Origin: Trissonchulus latispiculum
Taxonomy: Eukaryota; Nematoda; Enoplea; Enoplida; Ironidae
Assembly (NCBI GenBank): GCA_030248195.1
Contig: JASAND010021064.1
Location: 52,248 to 116,247, forward strand
Direction: 5' to 3'
Length of the DNA stretch: 64,000 nt
This document shows, one piece after another, positions 62,390 through 64,000 of the stretch (positions are counted from its first letter, which is position 1; the number at the start of each line of letters is the position of its first letter). The notes beneath the pieces were generated by a model. It did not search any database. It saw only the letters and a program-made list of their open reading frames with translations, and was not told the DNA's origin. The position numbers and the translations under genes are program-made.

Positions 62390-62760
62390 GCGCCCTAGAG
62401 ATGAGAATTTCGGCCCGTTGGCCCGGACCGGGCCGACCTCCATCGGTTATAGGTTCGAGCCGGGCCGAGAAATGTTGTAATTGCGGGCCGGACCGGGCGG
62501 AAACTGACCGGATCAACGCTAGTAAATGTTGTAAATCACTAAAATCAGCTACACATTTACTGACTGGTTATTTTATGGCAAACCTTAACATTTCATAACA
62601 TAATGTAGCCTCGTCTTGCATTGAACGCTTTGAAATAATATTGTTAGTAAGATTTTGGATTTTACTTTTGACTAGCCGGGCCTGGCCGAATTTTGGAGCA
62701 GGCCGGGCAAAGGCTTAAAAATATTGCCAGCGGGCCGGGCCGTATATACAATTGATTCCA
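62390..62760. mobile_element. hAT-like element fragment with GGCCCGG repeats
   Basis: It begins CTAGAGATGAGAATTTCGGC, similar to hAT ends of TAGAGATG type. It carries clustered subterminal GGCCCG/CGGGCC motifs at 62402-62500 and again at 62675-62745 (GGGCCGGGCCGTATATA). The right terminus and duplication were not identified. Confidence 0.4.
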
Positions 62761-64000
62761 CAAATTATGTCATTTATCACTTATAGCGAAACCGACGTCT
62801 ATGCTGCTATAAATGTTAGAACAGCCAGAAGAATTTAGAATAGTCAAGCGAAAACATCAATTGCTCCTTAAAATTACAGAACACTGTAACTCTAGCTCAG
62901 ACACCAAGACAAAGGTTTAGTTGTAGCTGGATTACTAAAGTGGATGCGAAAAATCTGAGAAATGGTCAAAAACTCAATTGATAAATGATCTACAGCATAA
63001 TTTAATGTAACGTTGTATTGATAAGCATGACAATGTAAATACAAAAATTACAGCTAAACTACAAAATCACAGCAAACCCCGCGCAAATTTGATCAGCAGT
63101 AAAAACTAAAGCAATAAAAATATTGTAGCAGTTAGAAGGAAAATTGCAGGTTGATAACATCAAGATACTTGTTGTTGTATGTACAAGACGTTTGAATTGA
63201 GTTTCTTTTTGAACGTTTCAGAAAGCTTCGGATTGGCAGTCGTGTCACGATTTGCTCGCCAACCGAATAATGTTGATGTTGTCCAAATCAAATTGTTCAA
63301 GTCAAATTGAAGTCACGTCTAGTAGAGCTGAGTTCTGCCATAAAAGTTCTGCTGCCTCAAGCTGAAGGAACAATTATCCTATAAAGAACAGAGAATAGCA
63401 GTTTTGGGGCTGCGAATAAAGTTTGCGGCATGTGGATATGTGCCTTTAGTAGTGCACATATCGAGGTGAAAAACATTGGGCAGAGACAATGTCTTATATG
63501 CACGATTTTCGGAAGAACCCAAAATAGAAATTTGGTGCTCTATTTACTTCATAGATATACAAGAACACTTATTATTTTACCTCTAGCGGATTAACAGTTT
63601 AACCAAACCAGAAACGTTTAGCGAATGTTGACTGGTGCAACGTTTGAACGTAATTTTGTGGAATGCTTTTTACTTACCAATAGGATTTATTCCCATACAA
63701 GTAACGACCCACATATTAAGTTATTGATTATCTGATATCTCACACTATCTGATTTACGTCACGTTCTCCATTTCCTCAACTTAAAACTTGTGTAAGCGAG
63801 GCTGAAGAATCCAGGATAACCCAAACACGTCTTTTAATATAAACCAAACAGCACAAGACAGCAAACGTTCCAGACGTGAATCAAATGGGTTAAAACCCAA
63901 ATGGGTTTTTAATCCAACATATACATTAATGACAAAATGGTTACTAGATATATGTGTACAATATAATAAATCCATTTAAGTCTAGCTCAAGCAAGACAAA
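62761..64000. other. Intergenic, nothing recognised
   Basis: AT-rich with short frames only. Confidence 0.4.

Overview
This is animal nuclear DNA: AT-rich, intron-containing and loaded with transposable elements. The proteins that can be read (a DEG/ENaC sodium channel, a C-type lectin-mucin, amidated-peptide precursors with KR and GKR processing sites) are metazoan. Short introns (44 and 53 bp) occur beside introns of kilobases. I cannot place the species from the sequence alone; an invertebrate is most likely.

Layout. 0-2.1 kb: a MITE with 9-bp target duplications and a foldback element. 4.8-7.1 kb (-): a two-exon secreted peptide precursor ending in a C-terminal amidation signal, with a G-tract MITE and a SINE in its intron. 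8.7-9.3 kb: a 49-bp minisatellite. 9.9-17.5 kb: old TTAA-flanked elements, an element rich in TGCTTAGCA-type motifs, and a 3.1-kb element with long inverted repeats. 18-29.8 kb: a direct duplication disrupted by insertions. Its second copy holds a 5.2-kb TA-flanked element, which itself contains a young LTR retroelement with an SGNH-hydrolase-like ORF and a TTAA-flanked element. A sushi-like gene end lies at 21.3-21.8 kb.

30.7-38.4 kb: an intact single-exon DEG/ENaC channel, a broken duplicate of its 5' end, and a three-exon neuropeptide precursor (-) predicting the amidated peptide SKLYNVLRPNI-NH2. Some DEG/ENaC channels are opened by amidated peptides, so this proximity deserves a functional test; the link is only a hypothesis. 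40-47 kb: weaker coding candidates and another TTAA element. 49.6-57.5 kb (+): the largest gene, a predicted membrane protein with signal peptide, C-type lectin domain split over three exons, a 1,400-residue threonine-rich stalk with 10 tandem repeats of about 81 residues, and a terminal transmembrane exon. 57.9-59.5 kb: a 1.33-kb palindromic element inserted at the exact central TA of another palindrome. 60.9-62.8 kb: a cysteine-rich terminal exon and element remnants.

No transposase or reverse transcriptase ORF was found, so the mobile elements here appear non-autonomous. All multi-exon models are hand-made from splice-site consensus, phase agreement and poly(A) signals.
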